In this document: positions 22,142 to 34,797 of the stretch, piece by piece | How positions within the stretch are numbered: position 1 is the stretch's first letter | How the letters are laid out: each line of letters opens with the position of its first letter | Origin: Gymnothorax reevesii | Lineage: Eukaryota; Chordata; Actinopteri; Anguilliformes; Muraenidae | Direction of reading: 5' to 3' | Assembly (NCBI GenBank): GCA_029721435.1 | Contig: CM056582.1 | Coordinates: forward strand, 37,406,611-37,470,610 | DNA length: 64,000 bases | The notes under the pieces: model-generated | The model's database searches: none | What the model saw: only the letters and a program-made list of their open reading frames with translations | What the model was told of the DNA's origin: nothing | Translations under genes and position numbers: made by a program

Positions 22142-25100
22142 CTGGCAAGTGACATTAAAAAGCACCAGCACTAAACAACCATGAATGGTCTCCAACTGTC
22201 AGTCTTAATACTAGAGTGAACTAAATTATCCAATATTTGCCTGATGTATTAGTTCACATGGTCAGGTTGAGTTTTGCTTGTCCCTTGACAGTGGTTTTGT
22301 GAGTTTTGTCAAGGTTCTTTCTAAAACCGCAGCCAGATAACATGAAAAACCACGACCAGAAGACACTTATGAAGGGACTCAGATCCTCAATGTTCTGGCT
22401 CAAAGTCAGAAACCTCACCTATTAGTTTGCTTTCATACATTACTACTACTATGTTACATTCAAAAGCTCTGTTATTGAACAAGGTATGCTCAATTACCTT
22501 ATCCAAAATCAGGTGCCCTGTGTATCGGACCGTAAAAAACAGCTTGCAAGTGATATAAACACAAGTGTCAAACAAGCAAGAAGGGACTACAGTCCTTCGT
22601 CTTCAGATCCGTAGTCAGGAATTTCTCCATTAGGGGCCCTTCATATTAGGTAACATCATATGACTGAATTGCTTTATTGTCATGAAGAAAAGGTTCCAAG
22701 TTCTTTAACTGGTTTCTTTTGACGAAACAGCTACCAGTTCATATTAACAAGCACCAACTTTAAAGAAAGTTTTTATGTAGGAAATACCGCAAGATACATT
22801 AACAAGCACCCCCATGAAACACCCTTGAAGGTTCTCCAACAATCAATCCGAAGATCAGGGCCATGTTGGAATAGTGTTTTTTGTCACGGAAAGTGGCTAA
22901 CTTCTAGAAAATGAGCTGGAAGTGTATACACGGCAGCCATGAGAAGTGTATTCCAGTTTTGTAAATGTAAAGAAAAGGTGCTTCAATGCTTCCTAACGTA
23001 TCACCTTTGACATAGGGTACACGAAACCATTCTTCATAAAAACAAAGGTGATAACGCCATCCAGCCATTCAGTGTGGCTGAACCATTTAAAGTGACGACC
23101 ATCCATACGGGCAATGACAAAAAACAAAGGAACGTGATGGGCAAGAATGGCATGATCAAGTTGGCCAGTAAATGCATTGGATTGTCGTAGCAGCACGGTT
23201 GTCTTCCTTAGCCGTTTTGAATTCCCCTTTACACCTCTCCTTTACCTCATGACATTATCCAATTGTGGTTGAAGAAACGTTTATGGACATTAGAGCATAT
23301 GACGTCATTTTTCGTCTATTCAAATTCTGCAGCAAAGTTATATAACTTATCCTTTATATGCTATATGATTAGGTCACACGGTCAGGTTGAATTATACTAG
23401 TCCTTTAATTGAAGCCTCATGTTTTTTCAGGTTAATTTTTAAGAAACAGCTGTCTACTTTTAAAATGCACACGCGTTAAAGTATTGTTAAGGGTCTCTTT
23501 AATCTTCTGAACCAAGGACTGACACCTTATCCATTCGATCACACAGTCAGTTTCCATGATGTCAGCTCCATAGAATTAAAAACAGTAAAATGGACGATGT
23601 CATGGAGTTGTGGGGATCTGAAGGGAGCTTAAAATGGCCACCCTTATTGATAAGTAAGTATTCCTATTGTGACACCTGAAAGGGAAGATCATAGAATTCC
23701 ACAAAGGTTGGCCAGAATATACAAGCAGCATAGGTAGTTTCACTCAAGTCTGCCCACTCTTTGATGCAATTGTCAGTGCCCTTTTACTACAGTGTTTGAA
23801 TTCTACGGATAGCTTAAGGGAGTGTCAGCAGACTTTTATAATACTATCTTGTATTCACTATTGACACAATAGGGACTTTAAGCAAGGGCGGATTTTGCGA
23901 CGGCTACGGCACCCGGATATAGATCTGCACTCCGCTGATCAAGACTGTAGCCGTTGTGCCGGCGTTCTTTGCCGTAGCAGGCTGATCTACCATGGGGAAA
24001 GAACCAATCTCACGTGGCCACTACAACGCTTGGTTCAGGAGATTGAAAATGTTTTCTATAATTGATTGTGACACACTAAACATTATGTGTTTCTGTGGAC
24101 TTTTCACACAGACACAGGATACTGTGTAAATTTCGCTGAGTAAAACCATAGTGAACAATTTTCTGCTGCAGGCTATATTCTCCCCTCATCCCAGCATGGC
24201 ATACGGTACTTAATTTCTCTACCCTGTAAACATCTATATTTACTCACATGTACATTAGTCTTTCTTCTACTGCTGTGCATGAAAAGTACACATATGATGT
24301 ATATAAATGCACACTCCCATGCACTTTACCATTCATTTACACTCTGATTAGATGTGTGCTTTAATTGTCAAACTTTACGTCTTTTTAAAATTGAATTGCT
24401 CAAAGTAAAGTTTATTAAAAAGATGCACATTTCTTTTGGTTATGCTCTGTTCCTGTACTTGGCATAATGACAACAAATTTGAATATTGTAATCAAATATT
24501 AACTGTTTCCCATTTCCCCTAAATCTATGACATCTACTCCTTTTGCCAGTGGGAGCAGGACGAATGAGCACTCACACTGAATTAACTACTTTGCTGACAA
24601 ACCCCGAGTAAAATCCACTGTTGTTTAAAGTCTCTGCTGGATTTGACAGTGACAGCACCAGCACTTGAGACACTTTTTTTCCAGGTGCCATAGGCATTGC
24701 AAAATCTGCCATTGTTGCTGGTCCAGATGAAATGCACAATTCCAACCACGAAGGGACTCGAACCCTCAGTCTTCTGATCTGAAGTTAGACACCTTATCCA
24801 TTAGGCCACGTGGTCATTGCATGACAAGGCTGACTCCGAACAGTGAGCTGTGAGAATTGACAGCGGTTGATCAGTGCCATGTCAAATAACCGCTGTCATG
24901 TTGAGTTAAACAGCCCTGTCATTGAAAAACTCTCATGCTCAATCACTCTCCAGATCCAAACTCAGGTGTTTCGACCGTATGGTCAGGCTGAGCAATGTTA
25001 GCCCCTTGACTGAAGTTTGGTGAGTTTTTTTCTCAGATTTCAGTGTTAGTAACACCAGCAAGATGATATGAAAAAACACCACCATCACACAACTATGCAA

Positions 25101-25308
25101 AGACTCAAGTCCTCAATCTTTTGATCCGGAGTCAGAAAGCTCCTCCATTAGGTGTCCTTTCATATTAGGTGACATCATTGGGGTTGACTTATGTTATTCC
25201 CTTAAACAAAGCCTTGTGAGTGTTAGTTTCAAGTTTCTGTTGCAGAAACTGTGACCAAGTCGTGTTAACAAGTACCAGCTTAAAAGAAAGTTTTTGTCTG
25301 AGAAACAG
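22142..25308. repeat. Repeat unit 8 (3,167 bp)
   Basis: Marked by GGCAATGACAAA (about 23112), TTTTTCGTC, TGCTATATG, GACTGTAGCC and CCCCGAGTAAAATCC, all shared with unit 11. Its tRNA has the TCA anticodon. The extra base is an added T in the T-run near 24670. Confidence 0.95.
24743..24815 (-). tRNA. tRNA-Arg-like, anticodon TCA (unit 8)
   Basis: Same sequence as the unit 7 copy: TCA anticodon, A30-C40 mismatch, G10-T25 wobble, intact B box. It sits in a unit without the 11-bp deletion, so the TCA allele is not confined to one unit type. Confidence 0.8.
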
Positions 25309-28300
25309 CTGGCAAGTGACATTAAAAAGCACCAGCACTAAACAACCATGAATGGTCTCCAACTGTCAGTCTTAATACTAGAGTGAACTAAATTATCCAA
25401 TATTTGCCTGATGTATTAGTTCACATGGTCAGGTTGAGTTTTGCTTGTCCCTTGACAGTGGTTTTGTGAGTTTTGTCAAGGTTCTTTCTAAAACCGCAGC
25501 CAGATAACATGAAAAACCACGACCAGAAGACACTTATGAAGGGACTCAGATCCTCAATGTTCTGGCTCAAAGTCAGAAACCTCACCTATTAGTTTGCTTT
25601 CATACATTACTACTACTATGTTACATTCAAAAGCTCTGTTATTGAACAAGGTATGCTCAATTACCTTATCCAAAATCAGGTGCCCTGTGTATCGGACCGT
25701 AAAAAACAGCTTGCAAGTGATATAAACACAAGTGTCAAACAAGCAAGAAGGGACTACAGTCCTTCGTCTTCAGATCCGTAGTCAGGAATTTCTCCATTAG
25801 GGGCCCTTCATATTAGGTAACATCATATGACTGAATTGCTTTATTGTCATGAAGAAAAGGTTCCAAGTTCTTTAACTGGTTTCTTCTGACGAAACAGCTA
25901 CCAGTTCATATTAACAAGCACCAACTTTAAAGAAAGTTTTTATGTAGGAAATATCGCAAGATACATTAACAAGCACCCCCATGAAACACCCTTGAAGGTT
26001 CTCCAACAATCAATCCGAAGATCAGGGCCATGTTGGAATAGTGTTTTTTGTCACGGAAAGTGGCTAACTTCTAGAAAATGAGCTGGAAGTGTATACACGG
26101 CAGCCATGAGAAGTGTATTCCAGTTTTGTAAATGTAAAGAAAAGGTGCTTCAATGCTTCCTAACGTATCACCTTTGACATAGGGTACACGAAACCATTCT
26201 TCATAAAAACAAAGGTGATAACGCCATCCAGCCATTCAGTGTGGCTGAACCATTTAAAGTGACGACCATCCATACGGGCAATCACAAAAAACAAAGGAAC
26301 GTGATGGGCAAGAATGGCATGATCAAGTTGGCCAGTAAATGCATTGGATTGTCGTAGCAGCACGGTTGTCTTCCTTAGCCGTTTTGAATTCCCCTTTACA
26401 CCTCTCCTTTACCTCATGACATTATCCAATTGTGGTTGAAGAAACGTTTATGGACATTAGAGCATATGACGTCATTTTTTGTCTATTCAAATTCTGCAGC
26501 AAAGTTATATAACTTATCCTTTATATGCCATATGATTAGGTCACACGGTCAGGTTGAATTATACTAGTCCTTTAATTGAAGCCTCATGTTTTTTCAGGTT
26601 AATTTTTAAGAAACAGCTGTCTACTTTTAAAATGCACACGCGTTAAAGTATTGTTAAGGGTCTCTTTAATCTTCTGAACCAAGGACTGACACCTTATCCA
26701 TTCGATCACACAGTCAGTTTCCATGATGTCAGCTCCATAGAATTAAAAACAGTAAAATGGACGATGTCATGGAGTTGTGGGGATCTGAAGGGAGCTTAAA
26801 ATGGCCACCCTTATTGATAAGTAAGTATTCCTATTGTGACACCTGAAAGGGAAGATCATAGAATTCCACAAAGGTTGGCCAGAATATACAAGCAGCATAG
26901 GTAGTTTCACTCAAGTCTGCCCACTCTTTGATGCAATTGTCAGTGCCCTTTTACTACAGTGTTTGAATTCTACGGATAGCTTAAGGGAGTGTCAGCAGAC
27001 TTTTATAATACTATCTTGTATTCACTATTGACACAATAGGGACTTTAAGCAAGGGCGGATTTTGCGACGGCTACGGCACCCGGATATAGATCTGCACTCC
27101 GCTGATCAAGACTGTAGCCGTTGTGCCGGCGTTCTTTGCCGTAGCAGGCTGATCTACCATGGGGAAAGAACCAATCTCACGTGGCCACTACAACGCTTGG
27201 TTCAGGAGATTGAAAATGTTTTCTATAATTGATTGTGACACACTAAACATTATGTGTTTCTGTGGACTTTTCACACAGACACAGGATACTGTGTAAATTT
27301 CGCTGAGTAAAACCATAGTGAACAATTTTCTGCTGCAGGCTATATTCTCCCCTCATCCCAGCATGGCATACGGTACTTAATTTCTCTACCCTGTAAACAT
27401 CTATATTTACTCACATGTACATTAGTCTTTCTTCTACTGCTGTGCATGAAAAGTACACATATGATGTATATAAATGCACACTCCCATGCACTTTACCATT
27501 CATTTACACTCTGATTAGATGTGTGCTTTAATTGTCAAACTTTACGTCTTTTTAAAATTGAATTGTTCAAAGTAAAGTTTATTAAAAAGATGCACATTTC
27601 TTTTGGTTATGCTCTGTTCCTGTACTTGGCATAATGACAATAAATTTGAATATTGTAATCAAATATTAACTGTTTCCCATTTCCCCTAAATCTATGACAT
27701 CTACTCCTTTTTCCAGTGGGAGCAGGACGAATGAGCACTCACACTGAATTTACTACTTTGCTGACAAACCCTGATTAAAATGCACTTTTGTGTAAAGTCT
27801 CTGCTGGATTTGACAGTGACAGCACCAGCACTTGAGACACTTTTTTCCAGGTGCCATAGGCATTGCAAAATCTGCCATAGTTGCTGGTCCAGATGAAATG
27901 CACAATTCCAACCACGAAAGGACTCGAACCCTCAGTCTTCTGATCCGAAGTCAGACGCCTTATCCATTAGGCCACGTGGTCATTGCATGACAAGGCTGAC
28001 TCCGAACAGTGAGCTGTGAGAACTGACAGCGGTTGATCAGTGCCATGTCAAATAACCGCTGTCATGTTGAGTTAAACAGCCCTGTCATTGAAAAACTCTC
28101 ATGCTCAATCACTCTCCAGATCCAAACTCAGGTGTTTCGACCGTATGGTCAGGCTGAGCAATGTTAGCCCCTTGACTGAAGTTTGGTGAGTTTTTTTCTC
28201 AGATTTCAGTGTTAGTAACACCAGCAAGATGATATGAAAAAACACCACCATCACACAACTATGCAAAGACTCAAGTCCTCAATCTTTTGATCCGGAGTCA

Positions 28301-28474
28301 GAAAGCTCCTCCATTAGGTGTCCTTTCATATTAGGTGACATCATTGGGGTTGACTTATGTTATTCCCTTAAACAAAGCCTTGTGAGTGTTAGTTTCAAGT
28401 TTCTGTTGCAGAAACTGTGACCAAGTCGTGTTAACAAGTACCAGCTTAAAAGAAAGTTTTTGTCTGAGAAACAG
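25309..28474. repeat. Repeat unit 9 (3,166 bp)
   Basis: Marked by TTCTTCTGACG, GAAATATCGC, GACTGTAGCC, TTTTTCCAGTGG, GAATTTACTAC and GCACTTTTGTGTAAAG. All recur in unit 12, one 9,489-bp period away. Its tRNA is TCG with a T-stem change. Confidence 0.95.
27909..27981 (-). tRNA. tRNA-Arg, anticodon TCG (unit 9)
   Basis: TCG anticodon with one change, C63T, which turns G51-C63 into a G-T wobble in the T stem (CCTTT for CCCTT). The B-box core is unaffected. Probably still foldable. Confidence 0.88.
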
Positions 28475-31400
28475 CTGGCAAGTGACATTAAAAAGCACCA
28501 GCACTAAACAACCATGAATGGTCTCCAACTGTCAGTCTTAATACTAGAGTGAACTAAATTATCCAATATTTGCCTGATGTATTAGTTCACATGGTCAGGT
28601 TGAGTTTTGCTTGTCCCTTGACAGTGGTTTTGTGAGTTTTGTCAAGGTTCTTTCTAAAACCGCAGCCAGATAACATGAAAAACCACGACCAGAAGACACT
28701 TATGAAAGGACTCAGATCCTCAATGTTCTGGCTCAAAGTCAGAAACCTCACCTATTAGTTTGCTTTCATACATTACTACTACTATGTTACATTCAAAAGC
28801 TCTGTTATTGAACAAGGTATGCTCAATTACCTTATCCAAAATCAGGTGCCCTGTGTATCGGACCGTAAAAAACAGCTTGCAAGTGATATAAACACAAGTG
28901 TCAAACAAGCAAGAAGGGACTACAGTCCTTCGTCTTCAGATCCGTAGTCAGGAATTTCTCCATTAGGGGCCCTTCATATTAGGTAACATCATATGACTGA
29001 ATTGCTTTATTGTCATGAAGAAAAGGTTCCAAGTTCTTTAACTGGTTTCTTTTGACGAAACAGCTACCAGTTCATATTAACAAGCACCAACTTTAAAGAA
29101 AGTTTTTATGTAGGAAATACCGCAAGATACATTAACAAGCACCCCCATGAAACACCCTTGAAGGTTCTCCAACAATCAATCCGAAGATCAGGGCCATGTT
29201 GGAATAGTGTTTTTTGTCACGGAAAGTGGCTAACTTCTAGAAAATGAGCTGGAAGTGTATACACGGCAGCCATGAGAAGTGTATTCCAGTTTTGTAAATG
29301 TAAAGAAAAGGTGCTTCAATGCTTCCTAACGTATCACCTTTGACATAGGGTACACGAAACCATTCTTCATAAAAACAAAGGTGATAACGCCATCCAGCCA
29401 TTCAGTGTGGCTGAACCATTTAAAGTGACGACCATCCATACGGGCAATCACAAAAAACAAAGGAACGTGATGGGCAAGAATGGCATGATCAAGTTGGCCA
29501 GTAAATGCATTGGATTGTCGTAGCAGCACGGTTGTCTTCCTTAGCCGTTTTGAATTCCCCTTTACACCTCTCCTTTACCTCATGACATTATCCAATTGTG
29601 GTTGAAGAAACGTTTATGGACATTAGAGCATATGACGTCATTTTTTGTCTATTCAAATTCTGCAGCAAAGTTATATAACTTATCCTTTATATGCCATATG
29701 ATTAGGTCACACGGTCAGGTTGAATTATACTAGTCCTTTAATTGAAGCCTCATGTTTTTTCAGGTTAATTTTTAAGAAACAGCTGTCTACTTTTAAAATG
29801 CACACGCGTTAAAGTATTGTTAAGGGTCTCTTTAATCTTCTGAACCAAGGACTGACACCTTATCCATTCGATCACACAGTCAGTTTCCATGATGTCAGCT
29901 CCATAGAATTAAAAACAGTAAAATGGACCATGTCATGGAGTTGTGGGGATCTGAAGGGAGCTTAAAATGGCCACCCTTATTGATAAGTAAGTATTCCTAT
30001 TGTGACACCTGAAAGGGAAGATCATAGAATTCCACAAAGGTTGGCCAGAATATACAAGCAGCATAGGTAGTTTCACTCAAGTCTGCCCACTCTTTGATGC
30101 AATTGTCAGTGCCCTTTTACTACAGTGTTTGAATTCTATGGATAGCTTAAGGGAGTGTCAGCAGACTTTTATAATACTATCTTGTATTCACTATTGACAC
30201 AATAGGGACTTTAAGCAAGGGCGGATTTTGCGACGGCTACGGAACCCGGATATAGATCTGCACTCCGCTGATCGAGACTGAAGCCGTTGTGCCGGCGTTC
30301 TTTGCCGTAGCAGGCTGATCTACCATGGGGAAAGAACCAATCTCATGTGGCCACTACAACGCTTGGTTCAGGAGATTGAAAATGTTTTCTATCATTGATT
30401 GTGACACACAAAACATTATGTGTTTCAGTGGACTTTTCACACAGACACAGGATACTGTGTAAATTTCGCTGAGTAAAACCATAGTGAACAATTTTCTGCT
30501 GCAGGCTATATTCTCCCCTCATCCCAGCATGGCATACGGTACTTAATTTCTCTACCCTGTAAACATCTATATTTACTCACATGTACATTAGTCTTTCTTC
30601 TACTGCTGTGCATGAAAAGTACACATATGATGTATATAAATGCACACTCCCATGCACTTTACCATTCATTTACACTCTGATTAGATGTGTGCTTTAATTG
30701 TCAAACTTTACGTCTTTTTAAAATTGAATTGCTCAAAGAAAAGTTTATTAAAAAGATGCACATTTCTTTTGGTTATGCTCTGTTCCTGTACTTGGCATAA
30801 TGACAACAAATTTGAATATTGTAATCAAATATTAACTGTTTCCCATTTCCCCTAAATCTATGACATCTACTCCTTTTGCCAGTGGGAGCAGGACGAATGA
30901 GCACTCACACTGAATTAACTACTTTGCTGACAAACCCCACTGTTGTTTAAAGTCTCTGCTGGATTTGACAGTGACAGCACCAGCACTTGAGACACTTTTT
31001 TTCCAGGTGCCATAGGCATTGCAAAATCTGCCATTGTTGCTGGTCCAGATGAAATGCACAATTCCAACCACGAAGGGACTCGAACCCTCAGTCTTCTGAT
31101 CTGAAGTTAGACACCTTATCCATTAGGCCACGTGGTCATTGCATGACAAGGCTGACTCCGAACAGTGAGCTGTGAGAATTGACAGCGGTTGATCAGTGCC
31201 ATGTCAAATAACCGCTGTCATGTTGAGTTAAACAGCCCTGTCATTGAAAAACTCTCATGCTCAATCACTCTCCAGATCCAAACTCAGGTGTTTCGACCGT
31301 ATGGTCAGGCTGAGCAATGTTAGCCCCTTGACTGAAGTTTGGTGAGTTTTTTTCTCAGATTTCAGTGTTAGTAACACCAGCAAGATGATATGAAAAAACA

Positions 31401-31630
31401 CCACCATCACACAACTATGCAAAGACTCAAGTCCTCAATCTTTTGATCCGGAGTCAGAAAGCTCCTCCATTAGGTGTCCTTTCATATTAGGTGACATCAT
31501 TGGGGTTGACTTATGTTATTCCCTTAAACAAAGCCTTGTGAGTGTTAGTTTCAAGTTTCTGTTGCAGAAACTGTGACCAAGTCGTGTTAACAAGTATCAG
31601 CTTAAAAGAAAGTTTTTGTCTGAGAAACAG
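28475..31630. repeat. Repeat unit 10 (3,156 bp, 11-bp deletion type)
   Basis: Third unit with the 11-bp deletion and linked variants. Its tRNA has the TCA anticodon. The head (CTAGAGTGAAC, AAAGGACTC, CACCTATTAG) matches unit 13, whereas the part from ATGGACCATG (about 29925) onward matches unit 7. The duplication breakpoint phase therefore lies between these markers. Confidence 0.95.
31065..31137 (-). tRNA. tRNA-Arg-like, anticodon TCA (unit 10)
   Basis: Same sequence as the unit 7 and 8 copies. It is the duplicate of the unit 7 gene, one 9,489-bp period away. Confidence 0.8.
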
Positions 31631-34600
31631 CTGGCAAGTGACATTAAAAAGCACCAGCACTAAACAACCATGAATGGTCTCCAACTGTCAGTCTTAATAC
31701 TAGAGTGAACTAAATTATCCAATATTTGCCTGATGTATTAGTTCACATGGTCAGGTTGAGTTTTGCTTGTCCCTTGACAGTGGTTTTGTGAGTTTTGTCA
31801 AGGTTCTTTCTAAAACCGCAGCCAGATAACATGAAAAACCACGACCAGAAGACACTTATGAAGGGACTCAGATCCTCAATGTTCTGGCTCAAAGTCAGAA
31901 ACCTCACCTATTAGTTTGCTTTCATACATTACTACTACTATGTTACATTCAAAAGCTCTGTTATTGAACAAGGTATGCTCAATTACCTTATCCAAAATCA
32001 GGTGCCCTGTGTATCGGACCGTAAAAAACAGCTTGCAAGTGATATAAACACAAGTGTCAAACAAGCAAGAAGGGACTACAGTCCTTCGTCTTCAGATCCG
32101 TAGTCAGGAATTTCTCCATTAGGGGCCCTTCATATTAGGTAACATCATATGACTGAATTGCTTTATTGTCATGAAGAAAAGGTTCCAAGTTCTTTAACTG
32201 GTTTCTTTTGACGAAACAGCTACCAGTTCATATTAACAAGCACCAACTTTAAAGAAAGTTTTTATGTAGGAAATACCGCAAGATACATTAACAAGCACCC
32301 CCATGAAACACCCTTGAAGGTTCTCCAACAATCAATCCGAAGATCAGGGCCATGTTGGAATAGTGTTTTTTGTCACGGAAAGTGGCTAACTTCTAGAAAA
32401 TGAGCTGGAAGTGTATACACGGCAGCCATGAGAAGTGTATTCCAGTTTTGTAAATGTAAAGAAAAGGTGCTTCAATGCTTCCTAACGTATCACCTTTGAC
32501 ATAGGGTACACGAAACCATTCTTCATAAAAACAAAGGTGATAACGCCATCCAGCCATTCAGTGTGGCTGAACCATTTAAAGTGACGACCATCCATACGGG
32601 CAATGACAAAAAACAAAGGAACGTGATGGGCAAGAATGGCATGATCAAGTTGGCCAGTAAATGCATTGGATTGTCGTAGCAGCACGGTTGTCTTCCTTAG
32701 CCGTTTTGAATTCCCCTTTACACCTCTCCTTTACCTCATGACATTATCCAATTGTGGTTGAAGAAACGTTTATGGACATTAGAGCATATGACGTCATTTT
32801 TCGTCTATTCAAATTCTGCAGCAAAGTTATATAACTTATCCTTTATATGCTATATGATTAGGTCACACGGTCAGGTTGAATTATACTAGTCCTTTAATTG
32901 AAGCCTCATGTTTTTTCAGGTTAATTTTTAAGAAACAGCTGTCTACTTTTAAAATGCACACGCGTTAAAGTATTGTTAAGGGTCTCTTTAATCTTCTGAA
33001 CCAAGGACTGACACCTTATCCATTCGATCACACAGTCAGTTTCCATGATGTCAGCTCCATAGAATTAAAAACAGTAAAATGGACGATGTCATGGAGTTGT
33101 GGGGATCTGAAGGGAGCTTAAAATGGCCACCCTTATTGATAAGTAAGTATTCCTATTGTGACACCTGAAAGGGAAGATCATAGAATTCCACAAAGGTTGG
33201 CCAGAATATACAAGCAGCATAGGTAGTTTCACTCAAGTCTGCCCACTCTTTGATGCAATTGTCAGTGCCCTTTTACTACAGTGTTTGAATTCTACGGATA
33301 GCTTAAGGGAGTGTCAGCAGACTTTTATAATACTATCTTGTATTCACTATTGACACAATAGGGACTTTAAGCAAGGGCGGATTTTGCGACGGCTACGGCA
33401 CCCGGATATAGATCTGCACTCCGCTGATCAAGACTGTAGCCGTTGTGCCGGCGTTCTTTGCCGTAGCAGGCTGATCTACCATGGGGAAAGAACCAATCTC
33501 ACGTGGCCACTACAACGCTTGGTTCAGGAGATTGAAAATGTTTTCTATAATTGATTGTGACACACTAAACATTATGTGTTTCTGTGGACTTTTCACACAG
33601 ACACAGGATACTGTGTAAATTTCGCTGAGTAAAACCATAGTGAACAATTTTCTGCTGCAGGCTATATTCTCCCCTCATCCCAGCATGGCATACGGTACTT
33701 AATTTCTCTACCCTGTAAACATCTATATTTACTCACATGTACATTAGTCTTTCTTCTACTGCTGTGCATGAAAAGTACACATATGATGTATATAAATGCA
33801 CACTCCCATGCACTTTACCATTCATTTACACTCTGATTAGATGTGTGCTTTAATTGTCAAACTTTACGTCTTTTTAAAATTGAATTGCTCAAAGTAAAGT
33901 TTATTAAAAAGATGCACATTTCTTTTGGTTATGCTCTGTTCCTGTACTTGGCATAATGACAACAAATTTGAATATTGTAATCAAATATTAACTGTTTCCC
34001 ATTTCCCCTAAATCTATGACATCTACTCCTTTTGCCAGTGGGAGCAGGACGAATGAGCACTCACACTGAATTAACTACTTTGCTGACAAACCCCGAGTAA
34101 AATCCACTGTTGTTTAAAGTCTCTGCTGGATTTGACAGTGACAGCACCAGCACTTGAGACACTTTTTTTCCAGGTGCCATAGGCATTGCAAAATCTGCCA
34201 TTGTTGCTGGTCCAGATGAAATGCACAATTCCAACCACGAAGGGACTCGAACCCTCAGTCTTCTGATCTGAAGTTAGACACCTTATCCATTAGGCCACGT
34301 GGTCATTGCATGACAAGGCTGACTCCGAACAGTGAGCTGTGAGAATTGACAGCGGTTGATCAGTGCCATGTCAAATAACCGCTGTCATGTTGAGTTAAAC
34401 AGCCCTGTCATTGAAAAACTCTCATGCTCAATCACTCTCCAGATCCAAACTCAGGTGTTTCGACCGTATGGTCAGGCTGAGCAATGTTAGCCCCTTGACT
34501 GAAGTTTGGTGAGTTTTTTTCTCAGATTTCAGTGTTAGTAACACCAGCAAGATGATATGAAAAAACACCACCATCACACAACTATGCAAAGACTCAAGTC

Positions 34601-34797
34601 CTCAATCTTTTGATCCGGAGTCAGAAAGCTCCTCCATTAGGTGTCCTTTCATATTAGGTGACATCATTGGGGTTGACTTATGTTATTCCCTTAAACAAAG
34701 CCTTGTGAGTGTTAGTTTCAAGTTTCTGTTGCAGAAACTGTGACCAAGTCGTGTTAACAAGTACCAGCTTAAAAGAAAGTTTTTGTCTGAGAAACAG
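31631..34797. repeat. Repeat unit 11 (3,167 bp)
   Basis: Near-identical to unit 8, including GGCAATGACAAA, TGCTATATG, GACTGTAGCC and CCCCGAGTAAAATCC. TCA-anticodon tRNA. Second copy of the middle unit of the three-unit block. Confidence 0.95.
34232..34304 (-). tRNA. tRNA-Arg-like, anticodon TCA (unit 11)
   Basis: Same sequence as the unit 8 copy and its duplicate within the 9,489-bp block. TCA anticodon with the A30-C40 mismatch. Confidence 0.8.
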
